Assembly: GCA_002633025.1 (NCBI GenBank)
Contig: NMRB01001032.1
Span: 171,148 to 235,147, forward strand
Reading direction: 5' to 3'
DNA from: Notospermus geniculatus
Taxonomy: Eukaryota > Nemertea > Pilidiophora > Heteronemertea > Lineidae
Length of the DNA: 64,000 nucleotides
Positions 1 to 12,634 of the stretch are shown here, one piece after another. Position 1 is the stretch's first letter. Each line of letters opens with the position of its first letter. The notes under the pieces were generated by a model. The model had not been told where the DNA came from, did not search any database, and saw nothing but the letters and a program-made list of their open reading frames with translations. The position numbers and the translations under genes were made by a program.

Positions 1-252
1 CAGCCGTGTCTAACTTCAGTGTACAATATCTCACATACGGTGTAATTTTTAGCACTTTCAACTGGTGGAATGAATATATGGTTGAATTAATGGCCCACAA
101 TTAGAAATTTTTGGAAAATGAACTTAAAGGTAATTAATTAAGGAGGATTTTATGAAATTAAACCTGAGGTGATGGCGTCATAATTGACCGCAGTCGTCAA
201 GTAGATGTATTCGCCCTGATGTCGCCAAGCACACCATAGTAACGTTGTGCAT

Positions 253-270
253 GATTATGACGTCATAATC
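253..270. repeat. Perfect 18-bp palindrome centred on a CRE (TGACGTCA)
   Basis: GATTATGACGTCATAATC reads the same on both strands and carries the consensus CREB/ATF site at its centre. More TGACGTC-like words lie on either side (near 170 and 340). It sits in a PTK7 intron. It could be a binding site or the relic of an inverted-repeat element like those at 10376, 15015 and 37517, which also carry TGACGTCA. Confidence 0.6.
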
Positions 271-401
271 AGGCTTCCTCCCGTCGTGCTCCAGTGCAGT
301 TCTCCTGCGTGGCGTCATCAAGGCAGGGCGGCGTCACCAAGCCCAGTGACGTCAACTACATGTAGGCCTGACGTTCGTCAAAACTTCGTCGCGTCGGTTG
401 G

Positions 402-441
402 TTTGCATCGGGTTTTTCATCATCGAAAAACCCGATGCAAA
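402..441. repeat. Perfect 17-bp hairpin with a 6-nt loop
   Basis: TTTGCATCGGGTTTTTC is followed by ATCATC and then by its exact reverse complement. No coding region overlaps. A run of pairing this perfect implies either a recent insertion or a structure kept by selection. No further copy was noticed in the window. Confidence 0.7.
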
Positions 442-1307
442 TAGTTGTTACACATCATTGTTTCTGACTTTAATATTCTCACGTCCTCCAAACATTAGGC
501 CAAATTGATTTCGGCTATATCTTCACCAATAAAGGCATAACATTGCCAACGCCAAATTCTCGAATTCTGGTTCCGTTTACTCTGGATTCAGATGGAACCG
601 ATTCCATGTAAAGAGGGCTATAGGGTTCATGTGAACATTCTATAAACCCTCTGGCTTGCTTTGAAAACCACCAGCATGTAGATTTTGCAGTGGTCCACTA
701 TAGCGTGAAGATTGGTTGAAGTCATCTTTATTTCCCTGATACCCACTGACCTATCACACACAATCAAATTCTTCCAGTCCGTGAGTCCATATACCACCTC
801 CTACCATTTCCTCTTGTGTATCTTATGTCATTATCTGGCCAGTCCAACTGGAAGGAATTTGAAAATGCCATTGGCGGAATCATTACCTGGTGATAGACTG
901 TGGTCAGAATCCCTGTAATCGAATAATTCATTGAAAATTAACCCTTAAAGTGGCTCATAATTAAACTTCTCGCGTGTCTTCTTCATTTTCAATTAGCCTT
1001 AAACAATTAGCTGTCAGTTTAATGGCTCCAGTGCCATTTTCTAAAAGCTTTACTTGTCAACTAAAGTCATCTTTTATGAATTATGAGCAGACGGATTAAA
1101 AGGCTGGGTTGCTATCGTTTGACAGTCTTATTTACTATGCAGCTTGGCAAATTAAAACTAACTTAGCAATGTTAGGAAAAACAGCATCATGTGAAGAGAG
1201 GAGAGTCACCTGTCCACTGATTAGGGTGTTCTCTGTGTCACCAAATTGAGACAATTCACAGAATTTGTTGAATTTTGCCTTTTCATTGATGTTGTTCCTT
1301 ATTTCAG

Positions 1308-4300
1308 GTCTCAGTGAGTTCACCAACCAGAACTTTGAACCGAAGTTAAAAATTAACGAACCCCTCGTGTTCCCTGTTGGCAGTAATGTGGAAATACGGT
1401 GTATCCTACCGAAAGGGATTCCCAACCCAGCATACAGGTAAGAATAGGCCCTATTATGAAATAAATTGGACGTGGCTTGAAGTCCTGTTAATGTTCAGCA
1501 ACTTTTCTGATAAAATTTGATTGCCGTTGGCCTTGTTACCACACAGGGCCTTAAGAATATGAAAGAGTTTGGGGTCTCCAAATGTAAAAAGCAGTATCTC
1601 CAGTTGTGGTCGGTCAGTGGGAGTATGTTCATTAAGTGATATCTTGCACTACCAACTACACTGCACTGAAGCACTGAGGGTAGCTTTTACCTCAACTTCC
1701 TCCCACTGATTAATATTCGAGGTAGGGCCTAACCTTCACAATCAAAGACATTTGAATGTGACCTGTCCGAACTTCTAGACTCATTTCCATAGAAGTCACA
1801 TTGATTTCTGGCCTTAGAAACCACACCTCCTCTCTTGATCTCCCTGATGAAGGCCATGTGTAACCATTTGTCATTAGGTGTTGCCCTCTTTGTCCCTTGC
1901 ACGCCAGCGACAGGTCAAACACTCGCTGATTGAGCCATTGATGAAGTATTTGCCGCCAGTAATGAGCTGCTTTGATGGTCTGGTTCTTACTAAGTGACGT
2001 GTGATTGGGGTGATTGGTTCGGTGACGGATGGGGTCCCATTCAGCGGCAGGTCCTCGTGTTTCATGTCGCCGACAATTAGGCTTCTTCATCAACAGGTGA
2101 GAGGTGATCACGGCAGGTTGCCTTTCAAAGTTGTATGGTGAAGTGGCGAATTAGTGTGACTGCTTTTCAGGTTAGCCTCTCAGGGGGGATGGCAAAAAAT
2201 GGAGAATTTGTGGGTGATTAGTACCATTTTCCATCTTTCTTGAAGAATTTTGTGTCCAGCTTACCATTCATGTCAAATTTTGGCAAACTGCAAATCAGTG
2301 ATTCTTTATATGTGACCCACAAAACCAGTGACCAATGTTTTGCCAACATCAGTAGTACCGGTATTATTGGCTGATATTTATAAAAGCTAGCAAATGCTTT
2401 TACTAGTACTTTTGTAGTACCGGTACATTTACATTGGACATTGCAGTGCAAATCGTAAGTTAAAGCATTTGCTAACCTTTATGAATACCAGCCATTGTCT
2501 CTCTTTCGGAAAATCTGAGTGATTATATTTCTTTCTTTATCTCCTGGAGTTATTTTGCTTCATCCTGACAGGTTTTGCTGTGACGGGTCACATAATACAG
2601 AAATGGAATCATAAGAATTGTAATGGATGTGGGAGGGGAAAATTCTTGACGGATATGCGATATTTCATCTATAATGGAAATCTTCGTCATGTAACAAACG
2701 GGTGAAGCTACCTTCCAAGACTTGAGAAGACAGATGCCTCCATGATTCAGATCATTATACTTTCATGCCCTTGTCAATTGCCTCCTGCCAGCTCAGAAAG
2801 CGTCTGCCTCCAAAAGACAACAATTGACTAAATGTAGCATTATCGGTTTGATATGGGAAAGAAGAGCTGGAGATTGAAAAGAGTTCTCTGTTGTATCCTG
2901 ATGCCATCATTTTGTCAATATAAAGGATTCCTGTTTATCCCATTGGGGTAAAGAAACAAACACGGGGGAATGATTCAGTGTCACAATGTTCGTTTCTTAT
3001 GTATCATGTTGCTATTGCCTCAGAAATATATTTTCTGTTTGCACCTCTAGCTGTACCATTCTATCATTAAGCCGATATTTACTTTGAGAGTATGAAATGC
3101 TCACAACAACTTTGTCATTCTTTGAGGCATATTTTCCTCAGCTCCAAAGGTGAGATGATGTTCCATGTATCACCATTGTCTGTCAGTCAGTTTCCAACTG
3201 AATTTGAAAGACGTTCCTTTATTGTTTGCCAGTTGTTCTTACCAGTTGTCCCCTAAGTTGTCTTGCATCATCATAATCTACCTATTCACTGTTGCTTTGT
3301 GTTTTTGAGACAGTTGTAGGAGGTTTATCCCAGTTGTTGTTGTTTCCATTGTACTCTGCCTTTAGGAATGGTGTCTCATACTCCTGCAAAGCGTGGCAAT
3401 CCAACGAATGATGGACAGAAGTATTGCTTCAGGTGTTTGTAGAGTCAAACCAAAGTCCTCATCATCACCACGACAACACTCCCCTGATTGCAAACTTCGT
3501 AATTTGGCACCTTTGTCTGGGGGGCTTGTGCTGATGTCAAAAACACCCTTCAGTAATCTCCCTAATATGCAATATGATCCTATAGCTGTTGCCCTCTCAT
3601 GAATTTAAGTCATTTAAATGGGTAAAGTGTTGTGATAAGTATCATTAATTTCTCTTGTAAGGCAATTACTGATGGGAAATGTGTTATGGATTTAACACTG
3701 GCAGAAAAAACAGCAAGAAACATAAAAGGAGAACTTAAATTGCAGTAGCTGAAGTTGAAGTGAGTCTGGGTGACTTTCTTTCAAGTTAGATTGAGATGGA
3801 GGCAAATTTGGGTGACTTTGTTTCAAGATAGATTGAGATTGAGGCAAATATTTCACTAAGTATTCTATACAGAAGGTGGTGGATTCAGTCCTGAGCCACC
3901 TCTGCCAGGTGGGGATGAGACAGTGGGGTTGAACCCGGGCCCTCCTCATTGCAAATTGCAAGGCACTAGCTTGGACCATTACAAGCCAGAAATCTTCGTG
4001 CATTCTAAATGCAATCTTGCACCTTGCTTGCCAAACACCAGGTGTGACTTCTTTCCACTCTCAGCCCAAGGCAAATGTCATTCCATCTGCAGGAACCTTT
4101 TAACACTTTTTTATTTGGCTTTCACCATTTGTTTGGAGTTCTCGTATGCCCTGAAACTATCCGAAATATGAAAAAGTAAACATCGTGTTTCTTGATTGAC
4201 ATTCTTAGGCACCTTTGACGATCTTGCCGATGGCATAACTGCTGAGGATTCCCAGTGCTATCTCCTATGTCTTCCCAGACTTACCCATCTGGAAGTGAAT

Positions 4301-7300
4301 AGCTCTGAGCACAGCGTAAACTTGCTTTTGCTGTAAAAAAGAGGCTGTTTAGTACAGTTGATTTTTGTTGTCAAACTTTGCATGCCAGAAGTCCCCATTG
4401 GCAAGGTCCTTCAGTTTAGTCCTGTAAGTTTGGATATCAGAGGTCACATGGTTCCCCTTAAAGTCTATTCAGGGACTAAAAGCCGTGGTCCCTTGTACCT
4501 GAGTGTCTATGCCATGGCAAGTAAAAGACCCCACACAGGTGGACAGTAGCCTGTCGTGGACTCCATACCTCCGGCAAAAACCCAACAGGGTTACGACGCC
4601 GGTAAATGATATGAATATTACCAGTAAGCCGGTTGTCCAATCACCTTGTGAATGCCCCCTTTCGGTTCAGATGGCAGGTCTGATGGTTGAGATCGTGTGA
4701 TGTTCAGACATCATGGATGAACATGGATGTCAACGTTTGCATCATCTTATCAGACCTGAAGCATCAACTTTTGGACCTAATCCCTCTGATATGGCTTGTT
4801 TCTTGTCTCTTTGTCTTCTTTTAGATGTTTTTGCCTGCAGGTCATGAGAAAAATGCCTTGATGTGTGGCTGCAATGTTCCATTAGCATTCAGCACTTTCG
4901 ATCTTTTCTCCCCATCTTAGTGCTGGTTAGAGGCATGCAGTCGGGGCCTAGATGATGTCAGCAGCCAAGGGGCTGTAACTTTCTTATCCCCACCACCTGA
5001 GGGCCTTTAGGGCCTATGGTGTGTTCATGTCAGACATGGCTCTGTGAAAAGTTGGATGTATGGAGCCCTGTCAGGATCTTCCAGGCTGTGTGTGATGACC
5101 AGTTTACCTACCAATCTGGCTCCTTCCCTTCCTGTGTGTGACCTTTAAAGAATTATTTACAGTACTAATCACAAATATTGAAAATGATGCCCATGGTCTA
5201 CAGCAAATAGAGGGACTTGTTTTACATATGGCCGTGAAGTGAGAGATGTTGGCTTGAAAAGGGAAGGGGGGGGGGGAAATGACAAAACTGTTGACCTTAT
5301 AAACCCTTTCCGTGTCCTCATATCATGATTCTGATAAGTTAGTCAGACCCTGCCACATTGGTATCCAGTAGAGCACTCCATGAGAATGATCCCAATGCAT
5401 GTTTTCAAAGTTGATCAAATGTTCTTTGGCAGTGAAGGGTTAAGACAGGGGTTAAGATAACATGCGCATATTTGCCTAAATACGCAAATCTTGTTGGAAA
5501 TCTTAGTGAAAAACGCAAGTGAAATCTTGCACAAGACGTAACATACGCATGCCAAAAAAGCCCCAGAGATGCAGACCGTACGCACTATGATACTGTCATC
5601 GTCAAGGATGTTGTTTGTGACTGATGAAGGCTCTGACGGAAGTCGCTCAGACCTAAAGTTTAGCACTCGAGTCTGTTGCTGCTGTTAGTATCTCAAAGCA
5701 AAATTACCCCTCAATATCAGTAATAAGTGGGAAACAAACAAGCACTTAGTGACTGGTCTTCAGCATCGCCTGGATGGAGAACAGGAAAAGAGGCCATAAT
5801 CATAAAGATCTCCTCTAAACACACTTTGATGAGCTCAGGAAGGAGAGGAGATACAAGGTACCGGTATCCATGAAAAAGTCCAGATACTACAATTAACAGT
5901 CTTAATCTCATGTCTGCTCTTAAAAGCTCTAAGTTTGTATCGGTACATGGCTGATGTTTGGTATAAACATGTAAAGATGAGCTAAGTGGAGAAGAAAATA
6001 AGAAAACACAGACCCTCCGATTGATACTGGCTAGTTTGGCTTTATGTTGAAGTCAGATGCTGAGCTGTACCAAGTAGGCCTACCATTCTCAGCAGCTTTG
6101 CTCATTATAAAAAGTTTTTATCCAAATACTTGTCTAATTCAATTGAAATCTTTCGCACATTATCAACAAAACTTATCAGAAATGGAACAGAACAATGGCT
6201 ACTTAATGTGAGAAGGATAAGGTGACAGAGAAGGCTTTATGTAGCTGATCAGAGGTTGAGCCGACTGTGTCAGTTTTTGAGATAAAATGTACAACGTCAG
6301 TGCTACAGGGTCACTAAAAAAAATCACCATTCTGCTGCCGAGATAACATGTTGCTGTGGAATCATTGAATAAAAAAGTTTGGATGGTAACTTGGCATGCA
6401 AAATTTGAAAATGGTGGTACAGGGCAAGTGTGGGTGTTTGCCAACAAATTATGCCATCAGATAAGTGTATCAAGACCAGCCTTCTTGTTCAGAATGGTAG
6501 AAATACCGAGTTATCTCTGCACTCCCCTTATGATATTTCAAGTACTTTCCATGGAGTGAATCAGTCAGAAATGCCGTTATCTTGGGTCCTGTCTTGTGGC
6601 TGGTTACGGCTCTCTTTGTAAGCACTAGTAACCCATTATGTTTGGAGCTGCTGCGTGCAATCTCAAAGTTTTGTTGGTAGTTTGGGTTTTCTCACTTCTA
6701 AGGTCCAATCCCTGTCTGTGTCTTTGGTGTGAACGTCTCAGCACAATTTTGGATTTCAGGAGGTGATTGACAGGCCAACACAGTCCACGCATTGATAGTA
6801 TCAAAATATCTGGCCCACAAAGGGTGAATGCAGTCACCGTATCATTTCACAAAATCGCGCCTATCTCATCCAATAGATGGCTGTATGTTATGATGGTAAA
6901 CCTTGGCTGTGTATTTGGTAACTGATAGCCATGTGATGTTTGTTGATGTTCAATCAACAGAGATCAAAGCATTCCCGGATGGCCAGCAATATCCATATCA
7001 AGCAGAGAGAAAAAAACGGCTGAAAAAAGTGTCGATGTTTGCTAGTTGATGGGTGCAAGTGTTGAACTGAGATCAGTGCTGTTTTGAGGGTGATAGCACT
7101 GGGGAGAAATGGCTTCAAGGTCTTCAGTTTTGAATTGGTTTTAAAAAGAAATGTACCATGAATCAATCCAGACCAATAACACATAGCTAGGCCCATTGAG
7201 CTAGGCCGTGGGGCATAAAATTTCTGAACTCTTCGACAGAGAGTTTGAAAAGAGCAGAGTGATTCAAACATTTCATGGTGTTAGTCATATCTGCAGCTTT

Positions 7301-10300
7301 GCATCATCTGATGACCAAGATTGTCGCTGTTCCTTGGAAACAGAAACACTGGCCATTGTTGAAGGAGATGTTGGCAATGTTGCCCAGGTTCCTTTGCTTA
7401 CCACTCAGTGGCAGCACCGAACAGTTCCATACTCCTTGCAGATGTTTGGTGCCTGTCAGGCGTTCAGGGAGTGACTAGTGCCACCAGGTGTCAAGGTGAC
7501 CAACCAATACCAGGCATTCCATCAGTTGACTGTTGTGCCCTTTAACTGAGACTTTGTTTTCAATCATCTGATTGTTCGATGTGTTCTCTTTCCAGATGGG
7601 AAGATCCGTTAGGGGTGACGATTCCTGGGACCGGTCGGAAAATGGTGGAGGACACCAAGCTCAAGATCTCAGGGGCCCTGTCGTCCGACTCGGGCAACTA
7701 TACATGTGTGGCTAGCAATCTGTCTGGTGAAAAGAATGGTGTTGTGTGGCTTGTTATATCAGGTATGCTGGATCGTAAAAGTTAAATTTTTTGTTCGTTT
7801 ACCAAAAAATAAGAAACAATTTGGAGAAAAATCAGTTGACTGATGTGGCTTACTTTCAGTCAATTTTTTCTGCCAAAAGTTAGTAGATTTTGACCATCTT
7901 CAAGCAAAACGTGATATCTGCTCAAACTAAAAGCTGAATGAACAAATGTCTGTGTGTGCCCATTTCTGTATATAAGTTATTTGTATTTTCAGTCAAACCG
8001 ACCATTACTCAGGGTCCATCGAACGTCAGAGTTCTTGAGGGTAAAACTGCGGTCATGGTGTGTAAAGTGCTCGGCACACCGTATCCAGTGTCACGTATCA
8101 CATGGCTTAACAACAACGTACCTCTGGAGGTAAGTGGGAATGATTGACTGATCCATTCCTCATGAAAAGCAGGCTTGCTCTCGACAAGTTTTTCATATTC
8201 TGTTCCTCTGGTTTCCTCGTGCATGATGGTGCACTTTTCTTTCCATTGCAGAGTCATCCTCGTTACATCATTAACGAGAAAACGGGAGAGTTGCGAATCA
8301 ATAATGTTTACCTGAATGATGAGGGGAACTACGCCTGCCATGTCAACACCACAGGACACCCACCTATCCAGTCCAGTATGGCCAGGCTGGAGGTGATAAG
8401 TAAGTTACATCATAACGGCTGTTTTGAGGAGCCTTGATAACCTAGCAAGCAGCAGTCCCGGGTTCAGCCCTGATGGAAAAAGTCTATACGTTACAAATAA
8501 AATGGCTACCGGTACTTCAATTTGCATTGATGGCAGAGTTTGGACTTTAATCTCATCAGTGACCAGTAATGAAGAAGCTGCAAAACAATGTAGTCTAACT
8601 CTAACCCTTTCCCTCTTTTAACTCCAGGGAGATTGAAGTTCCTTCCTAAACCAGTGAACACCAAACTCGAGTTGGACTCCTTGGCCAAGATTCACTGCAA
8701 AGCAGAGGCTGATGGGAAAAAGAAACCCATCGTGAAGTGGTATCGTCACGATTCACGGAAAATGCCGTCACACGTCCAGGACCAGAATGGCACTTTGATA
8801 TTTAATAAGGTGCAGGCTGATGATGAGGGAGCATACATGTGTACAGCTGAGAGTGAGAACCAGGGGACCATTAATGCGTCTATCACTGTGGAGGTTGTTG
8901 GTGAGTTGTGTGAGGGCACTGGAGAGTATTGCCAGAATATCTTAGAGGCTAACAGTGGTTATAGAGATCAGAAGTGTTTGCGGTTTCATTGAAAAGAAAT
9001 GAATGAAGAGGGTCTAATGTTTCCGCATTGCTCCAGACTAATTCGTAATCACAACACCTAACCACTGCCAGCTAGACCTGACATGTTCCATGCAGTGGAA
9101 CCCAAGTTTTGTACCTGGTAGATTTGTGGAGTGGCTATCCTAGTGTAGACAAATGAAGAGCTACACCAGGATTTGAACCGGGGATCTTCTGTTTCTTAGT
9201 CCAATGCTCTACCACCGGAGCTAAAGAGACGTGTCCCACTAGCTGGGCTAGTCGGAAAGTGGTTATGTCTCGTTACACTAGGTTGGTTATGATAGTAGCA
9301 GTCCTGGGGATTTGTGGCCGGATTTCATGTCAACAGTTTGCCTCTGAATTGTGCATCGTATCTTTTCTCCTCCAAATTCAGTGAAGCCTAAATTCCGGGT
9401 GAAGCCACGTAATACCACAGCGTATGAAGGCATGCAGGTCTGGCTCCATTGTGTTGCCACGGGTGACCCTACACCAACCATCCAATGGGATAAGAACAGC
9501 CAAGTCAACGCCTTCGACATGACAAGATTCACGGTAGGAAGAGGTTTTCTCCCGTTACTCCAGTTTCCTCCTGCTCAACTTAATTCGTTCCAATGTTGTC
9601 TATGTAATTGGTAATGCAATGTTCGGCATACAGCACTTGATTTGATATTCTAACGATTTCTGTTGTTACGACATCTGTACCATGGTTATCTTACTTACAG
9701 GTGATGAGGAATGGTACTCTACGTGTGAAGGTGGTGGAGCTCCAGGATCGAGGGAGATACGGCTGTACAGCTGGTAACAGCGGTGGGTTTCAACGCGAGG
9801 AGATCTTCCTTGAAGTGGCAAGTAAGTTCAATGCAGAGGATATCGGAATTGATTTAGAAGTTTTGCACCTTCACATTGTGCTCGCTAACTCGAGAACCCC
9901 TTACCCAATCAATTTCATATTTTGAGGGTAAAGAGGTATAGGCCTGGGGAGATGTCCTATCAATTTTGGTTCTGCTCGAACTTCCAATATGGCCGCCAGT
10001 TGGCCATCTTTGGTTTCTACTCTCACAACACCTTCTTTCTTCAGCTTCAGACCAGTATCGACGAGACATGATGAAGAAAGACGAAGAGGGTTTCAGCATG
10101 ATGAAGACGATCATCATCGCCGTGTGCAGTGCCATCGCCTACCTCGGCCTGGTAGTTGGCCTTACCATCTACTGCAGTCTACGTCTGTACAAGAGTCGTG
10201 GCCGCAGGAAGATGGTAGAGAATCCCGAGACAGGTACAGCAGGTCATTATCAACCACGCTACTAACACTTTCTATCTCACCCCTTGAGGACAAACTGAAA

Positions 10301-12568
10301 AAATGCGATGAAGGTTGAGCATTTAGTCATGGTTCATGTCCTTTAGGGGTGCGTTTCACCTTTTCTGTCCTTCTATAGATGTTCTTCACATGACGTCACA
10401 TTTCCATGACGACTTGATGCCGCCATATTGACTGTCAAAATGTCAAGCGATGTCACGGCATGAACACAGCGTAAACACACAGATTGTGACATGAAAACGT
10501 CATGATGTGATAGTTTTGACGTCATCGCCAAGCATTTGACGGCCAACATGGCCGATTCTTTGCAGTCAGGTTACCTTTGTGACGTCAGTGTAGAACCTCT
10601 ATTTCCACTATTAACACTGAACCACGCACAGCTAGCTGAAAACATTTCACCTGAACATTTCACTTGCAACTCAACAAGTCACAATCACTCTTTCATTCCT
10701 CTCTCTCTTCACAACTCGTACCTCCACATGGATTACTTCATCACCAAGAAGAGCTGGGAGAAGCAGCATTTTGTGCCGTTGGTGACACACTTTTGACATC
10801 TATCTTATTCTACACGACGACGGTTTGTCACATTTCAGAACTTGGCCCTCTTGCAGAGAATGGCGATGCTCATCGGGAACAACAAGAGCTGATGGAGAAA
10901 GACAAACGGGACGAGAACAACATCAAGAGTGACGGAGATTTCTCTTGCTTGAGTTCATATCAGTCTCACTCAACTCACTCCCATCACTCGAAGAGACGCA
11001 ACAGCTATGACAAGATGCAGTTTCCACGTCATGATCTGCAGACGCTTGGAATGCTGGGTAAGAAGTTGCACTGTCAGAATATGTGACCCACTCCAGCAAA
11101 GCAGGCGCTTGTTGCTGGTGATCGTCATTGGTCATCAATTTACTCAACTATTACCACTGCTGTCCACTACTGTTGTCAACCTGCAGAGACGTACATTTCA
11201 GCTATTTTGTTGTTTGGCCGTCAACCCTTTCCTCGGTTACGACATGTGCCTACTTTTGCTAGATTGGGTCACTTATAGATTTGACCAGTAAAATCAGCTA
11301 AACAGATAAGCTGGCATCATGATGCTGATTTCGCTGATTAGGTTTTCATGACAGAGATTCTCCCATGTCCTAATGTTCTTTCCTTTCTCTCCAGGCAAAG
11401 GAGAGTTTGGTGATGTTTTCCTGGCCCGAGCCCACGGCATCAAGGAAGGCGAGGGGGACACATTGGTTGTGGTGAAGTCTCTCCTGAGCAAGGAGGACAA
11501 CCATCAGTTCGACTTCAGACTACAGATCGACATGTTTGGCAAACTTGATAGTGACTATGTGGTGAAGTTGTTGGGAGTCTGCCGCGAGATAGAACCACAG
11601 TTTATGATCCTGGAATATTGTGAATGGGTAAGATGATGATGGTGGTATTGACTCATTTACTGCAGTCTTTAAGTCCAAAATTGGGCGGTCAGAGTGGTGC
11701 AGTGGAAACATCACTAGCACCTGCCACCTCTGAGTCCCTTGTTCAACCCCGTACTCATGTGATCGAGAGGGCAGCTCTGTTTGACAGTGGTGACCTCAGG
11801 GGCTCCAGTCTCCTCCTACCAGTAATTACAGACACATCAGCCAATATTGTCCAAAGAGCTAACAACAAGCCAAGTTAAAGCTCAAGGCGAATTCCCTGTA
11901 CGGTAGTGGTTTCACATGTCTGATTTGTACCTGTAAACAATGGAAGCGCCAAGGAAAGACAGTAAAGTTTTCACGGTTTCATCTCGTTTCAGGGTGATCT
12001 GAAGCAGTTCTTGCGAGCTATGAGGAAGGACAACGGAAGGAATGTCAAAGTCCCGCCGCTGACAACTGCTCAAAAAATCACCATGTGTAGCCAGGTTGCT
12101 ATAGGAATGGAGCACTTATCAAGCCTTCGCTTTGTACACAAGGATCTTGCAGCGAGAAACGTGCTTCTCTGTCCAAATCTTGACTTGAAAATCTCAAATC
12201 TTGGCTTATGTCGGGACGTTTATGCCGGTGAATACTACGAGTACCATTCACAGCTGTTGCCGATACGCTGGCTCCCAGCCGAGTCCATCGTCGAGGATGA
12301 TTTCTCCACAAAAAGTGATGTCTGGTCGTTCGGCGTATTTGCCTGGGAGGTGTTCATGTTGGGGGATACGCCGTATCGCCGCAAGACAGACGAAGAAGTC
12401 TTAAAAGCTGCCAAAGCCGGGGATCTGATGCCAGATATGCCCAGCCAATGTCCAGAAGAAATGCAGATAATTCTACAACGATGTTGGTCTGAGAGTCCAA
12501 AAGATCGGCCATCATTTTCTGAGATATTTGTTGCAATAGGTGAGCTTCTAGTTGACAGTCATGTATAA
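1308..12568 (+). CDS. PTK7-like inactive receptor tyrosine kinase (3' part of gene)
   Basis: This is a receptor pseudokinase of the PTK7 (CCK4/off-track) family, a plasma-membrane co-receptor in Wnt/planar cell polarity signalling and cell adhesion. Exons are 1308-1437, 7596-7762, 7993-8129, 8252-8399, 8628-8900, 9382-9533, 9701-9821, 10045-10233, 10839-11057, 11395-11627 and 11993-12568. All have GT-AG borders and the phases agree throughout, giving about 781 codons. In order the product shows four C2/I-type Ig domains with the Cys, Trp and YxC pattern (for example NYTC, NYACH, AYMCTA, YGCTA), one transmembrane helix, a Ser/His-rich juxtamembrane region and a C-terminal pseudokinase domain. 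The acceptor at 10045 could equally be 10051, still in frame. The 5' end lies outside the window. The nearest candidate poly(A) signal is at 12971. Confidence 0.93.
2309..2594. mobile_element. Short inverted-repeat element (TATGTGACCC family), copy 1
   Basis: It starts TATGTGACCCACAAAACCAG and ends with the approximate complement, finishing GGGTCACATA. Similar ends bound 45341-45647 and 52687-52890. The size, the lack of coding capacity and the terminal inverted repeats fit a MITE (non-autonomous DNA transposon). The interior is unrelated low-complexity sequence with a taccggta-like word. Confidence 0.6.
3768..3850. repeat. Two-copy tandem duplication
   Basis: GGTGACTTTcTTTCAAG followed by an AGATTGAGAT word and AGGCAAAT is repeated once with a few changes, unit about 40-45 bp. 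It is intronic and shows no coding potential. Confidence 0.5.
3920..3980 (-). repeat. tRNA-derived SINE-like fragment
   Basis: On the minus strand a pol III B-box-like word GGGTTCAACCCC (3925-3936) follows an A-box-like region GGTCCAAGCTAGTGCC. A proper tRNA cloverleaf cannot be drawn, so I read this as a SINE fragment and not as a tRNA gene. Confidence 0.35.
9159..9232 (-). repeat. tRNA-derived SINE-like element in a PTK7 intron
   Basis: The minus strand carries an A-box-like TTAGCTCCGGTGGTAGAGC and a B box GGTTCAAATCC (9169-9179) at tRNA spacing. The acceptor and anticodon stems do not pair properly, which argues against a working tRNA gene. The body should continue toward lower coordinates. 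Confidence 0.5.
10045..10233 (+). CDS. PTK7 exon encoding the transmembrane helix
   Basis: After a short acidic and basic extracellular stem (DQYRRDMMKKDEEGF) comes a hydrophobic stretch of about 24 residues (IIIAVCSAIAYLGLVVGLTI), followed by a basic stop-transfer run (KSRGRRK). This places the Ig domains outside the cell and the pseudokinase inside, as in all PTK7 proteins. Two in-frame acceptors six bases apart (10045 and 10051) could give Thr-Ser-Asp or Asn at the junction. Confidence 0.9.
10376..10601. mobile_element. CRE-bearing MITE-like element, copy 1
   Basis: The left end TAGATGTTCTTCACATGACG is mirrored by a right end that finishes GTAGAACCTCTA. The interior holds several TGACGTCA words. 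The copy at 15015-15256 shares most of the sequence, including a GACGGCCAACATGGCCGATT word. It lies in a PTK7 intron between the transmembrane and juxtamembrane exons. Confidence 0.7.
11395..12568 (+). CDS. PTK7 pseudokinase-domain exons (11395-11627, 11993-12568)
   Basis: The glycine loop GKGEFGDVFLA and the beta-3 lysine motif VVVKSLLSKE are present. The catalytic loop reads HKDLAARN instead of HRDLAARN, and the DFG motif is replaced by NLG (ISNLGLCRD). Human PTK7 has HKDLAARN and ALG here, so the loss of the metal-binding aspartate agrees with a pseudokinase. The C-lobe words KSDVWSFGVFAWEV and SPKDRPSFSEI are intact. The segment corresponding to activation-loop tyrosines reads YAGEYYEY. 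The CDS ends at TAA, 12566-12568. Confidence 0.94.
11687..11757 (+). repeat. tRNA-derived SINE-like fragment
   Basis: An A-box-like TCAGAGTGGTGCAGTGG is followed by a B-box-like GTTCAACCCC (11741-11750). The A box resembles that of the minus-strand element at 61980-62056 (CAGAGTGGTGCAACGG), so the two may belong to one SINE family. It lies in the intron between the two pseudokinase exons. Confidence 0.45.
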
Positions 12569-12634
12569 GCCACCGATATCGTAAAGCTCGTAAAGGGTAA
12601 ACATAGAATCTAAGGTTGTTGGCGTGGACAGATG

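Larger units (their letters stand above)
1..1307. other. Intron of PTK7 upstream of its first visible exon
   Basis: No exon is recognisable before the acceptor at 1301-1307. The first 450 bases are rich in TGACGTCA-like palindromes and contain one perfect palindrome and one perfect hairpin, listed separately. The rest is AT-rich DNA without recognisable coding potential. The PTK7 family normally has seven Ig domains and only four are in this window, so exons for the signal peptide and the first three Ig domains should lie to the left. Confidence 0.6.
1438..7595. other. 6.2-kb PTK7 intron splitting one Ig domain
   Basis: The intron lies between the Cys-containing half (1308-1437) and the Trp/YxC half (7596-7762) of one Ig domain, joined in phase 2. 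It contains a foldback element (2309-2594), a short tandem duplication (3768-3850), a tRNA-like repeat (about 3920-3980) and a poly-G run near 5265. No exon was recognised on either strand; open frames here are short and show no domain. Confidence 0.7.

Noticed and set aside
8009-8359. 116-codon minus-strand frame
   Set aside because: Antisense shadow of two PTK7 Ig exons whose splice borders and phases agree.
9159-9232. tRNA gene on the minus strand
   Set aside because: A and B boxes are present but the acceptor and anticodon stems do not pair; more likely a tRNA-derived SINE.
10664-11086. 140-codon plus-strand frame
   Set aside because: It reads through a PTK7 intron in continuity with the exon at 10839; the spliced exon in the same frame explains the coding part.
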